6,588 bases of DNA from Prolixibacteraceae bacterium (GTDB lineage Bacteria; Bacteroidota; Bacteroidia; Bacteroidales; Prolixibacteraceae): contig JAFGDX010000089.1 of the NCBI GenBank assembly GCA_016931875.1, positions 1-6,588 of the forward strand. Direction: 5' to 3'. The notes beneath the pieces were generated by a model, which was given only the letters and a program-made list of their open reading frames with translations, was not told the origin of the DNA and did no database searches. This document shows positions 6,021-6,588 of this stretch, piece after piece. The first letter of the stretch is position 1. Each line of letters begins with the position of its first letter. The translations under genes and the position numbers were made by a program.

Positions 6021-6055
6021 AAAACCGGTTGGAAAAACCGGCTCTATTTTTTATT
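6015..6055. terminator. Bidirectional intrinsic terminator between apbE and the small membrane gene
   Basis: CCGGTT (6025-6030) pairs with AACCGG (6036-6041) around a GGAAA loop. On the forward strand the stem is followed by CTCTATTTTTTATT, ending apbE. On the reverse strand it is followed directly by TTTTTTATTT (6024-6015), ending the small gene. It fills the 23 bases between the two stop codons and overlaps the apbE stop, a compact shared 3' end. Confidence 0.78.
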
Positions 6056-6283
6056 GGGTACAAAAGTTAAATTGTCGAACTTTACCTCTTTTATTGCCTC
6101 ACGCCGGGCCAGTTTATCCTGTGTCTGCGCACAATAAACTCCCTGCTTTTTCAAAAACCTGTTTCCGCTTACGTGTGTATTCGGAAACTTGCCACCTTTC
6201 AGCAATAAAATCCGGACGGCCAACCCAAAAATTGCAATGGCTACCAATGCAACCGATAATAAAATAATTTTTATAACTTCCAT
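6044..6283 (-). CDS. Small single-pass membrane protein with Cys-containing tail, 79 residues
   Basis: The protein begins MEVIKIILLSVALVAIAIFG; about residues 4-28 form one membrane helix, followed by a basic-flanked soluble tail. The tail holds KGGKFPNTHVSGN (29-41) and GVYCAQTQD (48-56) with a single cysteine, C51. I recall similar 'membrane or secreted protein' entries in Bacteroidota, with a Gly-rich tail and a G-x-x-C-x-Q-x-x-D block, but no established function. The helix-plus-short-tail shape resembles the Na+-NQR maturation factor NqrM, though NqrM has four cysteines and this has one, so that is only an analogy. ATG 6283 is preferred over an upstream TTG at 6307 because a Shine-Dalgarno lies just before it. 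A candidate promoter is at 6305-6312. It is convergent with apbE. Confidence 0.82.
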   Translation of the reverse strand: MEVIKIILLSVALVAIAIFGLAVRILLLKGGKFPNTHVSGNRFLKKQGVYCAQTQDKLARREAIKEVKFDNLTFVPNKK

Positions 6284-6287
6284 TTTT

Positions 6288-6294
6288 CTCCTCC
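6288..6294 (-). promoter_or_regulatory. Shine-Dalgarno GGAGGAG fixing the start of the 79-residue protein
   Basis: On the reverse strand GGAGGAG-AAAA-ATG gives a near-ideal ribosome binding site, unlike the A-rich leaders of the other genes here. It lies inside any longer reading from the TTG at 6307 and so argues for initiation at 6283. Confidence 0.75.
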
Positions 6295-6304
6295 AATTTG
6301 CCTG

Positions 6305-6312
6305 CAAAAATA
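6305..6312 (-). promoter_or_regulatory. Candidate promoter of the 79-residue membrane protein gene
   Basis: On the reverse strand TATTTTTG matches TAnnTTTG exactly, and TTTG (6339-6336) lies 23 bases upstream as a slightly distant -33 box. Transcription would start near 6299, just before the Shine-Dalgarno. It would also place the TTG at 6307 outside the transcript. Confidence 0.48.
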
Positions 6313-6416
6313 CATCTTTATTTCTAGTTTCCTTACAAATTAAACCTGTTTACCCCGCCAAATGTTGTGCTTGTCTAAAAAAAAGAATTCTCTTCACACA
6401 TTCCCCCTGTTTTTTG

Positions 6417-6424
6417 TAATTTTA
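6417..6424 (+). promoter_or_regulatory. Candidate -7 box of the partial gene at 6449
   Basis: TAATTTTA matches TAnnTTTG at five of six fixed positions, 24 bases before the start codon. No -33 TTTG is apparent. The gene is divergent from the one at 6044-6283, and the two candidate -7 boxes are about 105 bases apart. Confidence 0.33.
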
Positions 6425-6448
6425 GTACCAACTAAAAACAAAAGTATT

Positions 6449-6588
6449 ATGGAAAAACATATCAATATCGTGGCATCGCTTCAAATCGGATTTAGCATTT
6501 TGGGAATCATAATCGGCGGTGTAATTTTTGCTGTTCTTCATTTTGCAGGTGGCCTTTCCGACGACCATCAGGCACAGTTTGTACTGTC
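6449..6588 (+). CDS. Small membrane protein, N-terminal 46 residues (cut by right edge)
   Basis: An ATG at 6449 opens a frame that stays open to the window end: MEKHINIVASLQIGFSILGI and onward, with a hydrophobic stretch at about 11-33 (QIGFSILGIIIGGVIFAVLHFAG in outline) that should form a membrane helix, then a polar GLSDDHQAQF turn. The pattern of K-H-I-x-I-V near the start, a glycine-rich helix, then an acidic turn resembles small multi-helix membrane proteins common in Bacteroidota that have no known function. The leader CTAAAAACAAAAGTATT is A-rich with no Shine-Dalgarno, as for most genes here. The length and remaining domains lie beyond the window, so no function is assigned. Confidence 0.75.
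   Translation, partial: MEKHINIVASLQIGFSILGIIIGGVIFAVLHFAGGLSDDHQAQFVL

Noticed and set aside
6284..6307. Eight-residue N-terminal extension of the small membrane protein from a TTG
   Set aside because: The Shine-Dalgarno at 6288-6294 lies inside this extension and positions the ribosome at ATG 6283; the predicted transcript also starts after the TTG.
5998..6419. Forward-strand frames over the small membrane gene
   Set aside because: They run antisense to a gene with a plausible helix, ribosome binding site and terminator, and show no recognisable domain.

Overview
The window looks like a piece of a Bacteroidota chromosome, plausibly a Marinilabiliales/Prolixibacteraceae-type marine or gut anaerobe, though the exact lineage is inference. 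The reasons are A-rich leaders mostly lacking Shine-Dalgarno sequences, several TAnnTTTG-like -7 boxes, a lipoprotein ApbE, a secreted DUF1080 protein, and small membrane proteins of a Bacteroidota type. No rRNA, tRNA, CRISPR array, transposase or phage gene was seen.

Layout. Positions 1-641 (-) carry the first 213 codons of a Gfo/Idh/MocA sugar oxidoreductase that runs off the left edge. A 235-bp divergent intergenic region with two perfect palindromes separates it from a classical short-chain dehydrogenase (SDR) at 877-1623 (+). Convergent to that SDR is a lower-GC gene for a class I SAM-dependent methyltransferase at 1659-2507 (-). After a 375-bp gap with no convincing gene comes a 200-residue SDR-fold protein at 2883-3485 (+) that lacks the usual Ser/Tyr/Lys catalytic residues. 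A secreted DUF1080 (3-keto-disaccharide hydrolase family) protein lies at 3736-4725 (+). A lipoprotein ApbE (FAD:protein FMN transferase) lies at 5016-6020 (+). A 79-residue single-pass membrane protein at 6044-6283 (-) is convergent with apbE, and the two share a bidirectional terminator. A small membrane protein begins at 6449 (+) and is cut by the right edge.

How the genes relate. Most genes look singly transcribed: they alternate in strand or are separated by 235-375 bp gaps with their own candidate promoters and hairpins, so there is no long operon. The Gfo/Idh/MocA oxidoreductase and the DUF1080 protein belong to families that cooperate in 3-keto-glycoside metabolism (oxidation of a sugar C3-OH, then cleavage of the 3-keto-glycoside), but here they lie 3 kb apart on opposite strands, so a functional link is only suggestive. 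ApbE covalently flavinylates exported or membrane redox proteins such as Na+-NQR and RNF subunits. Its convergent small neighbour, with one membrane helix and a conserved-looking Gly/Cys tail, is the best candidate here for an undescribed partner.

I see no clear large new system. The items most worth following are the small apbE-linked membrane protein, the catalytically unusual SDR, and the symmetrical elements in the intergenic regions.
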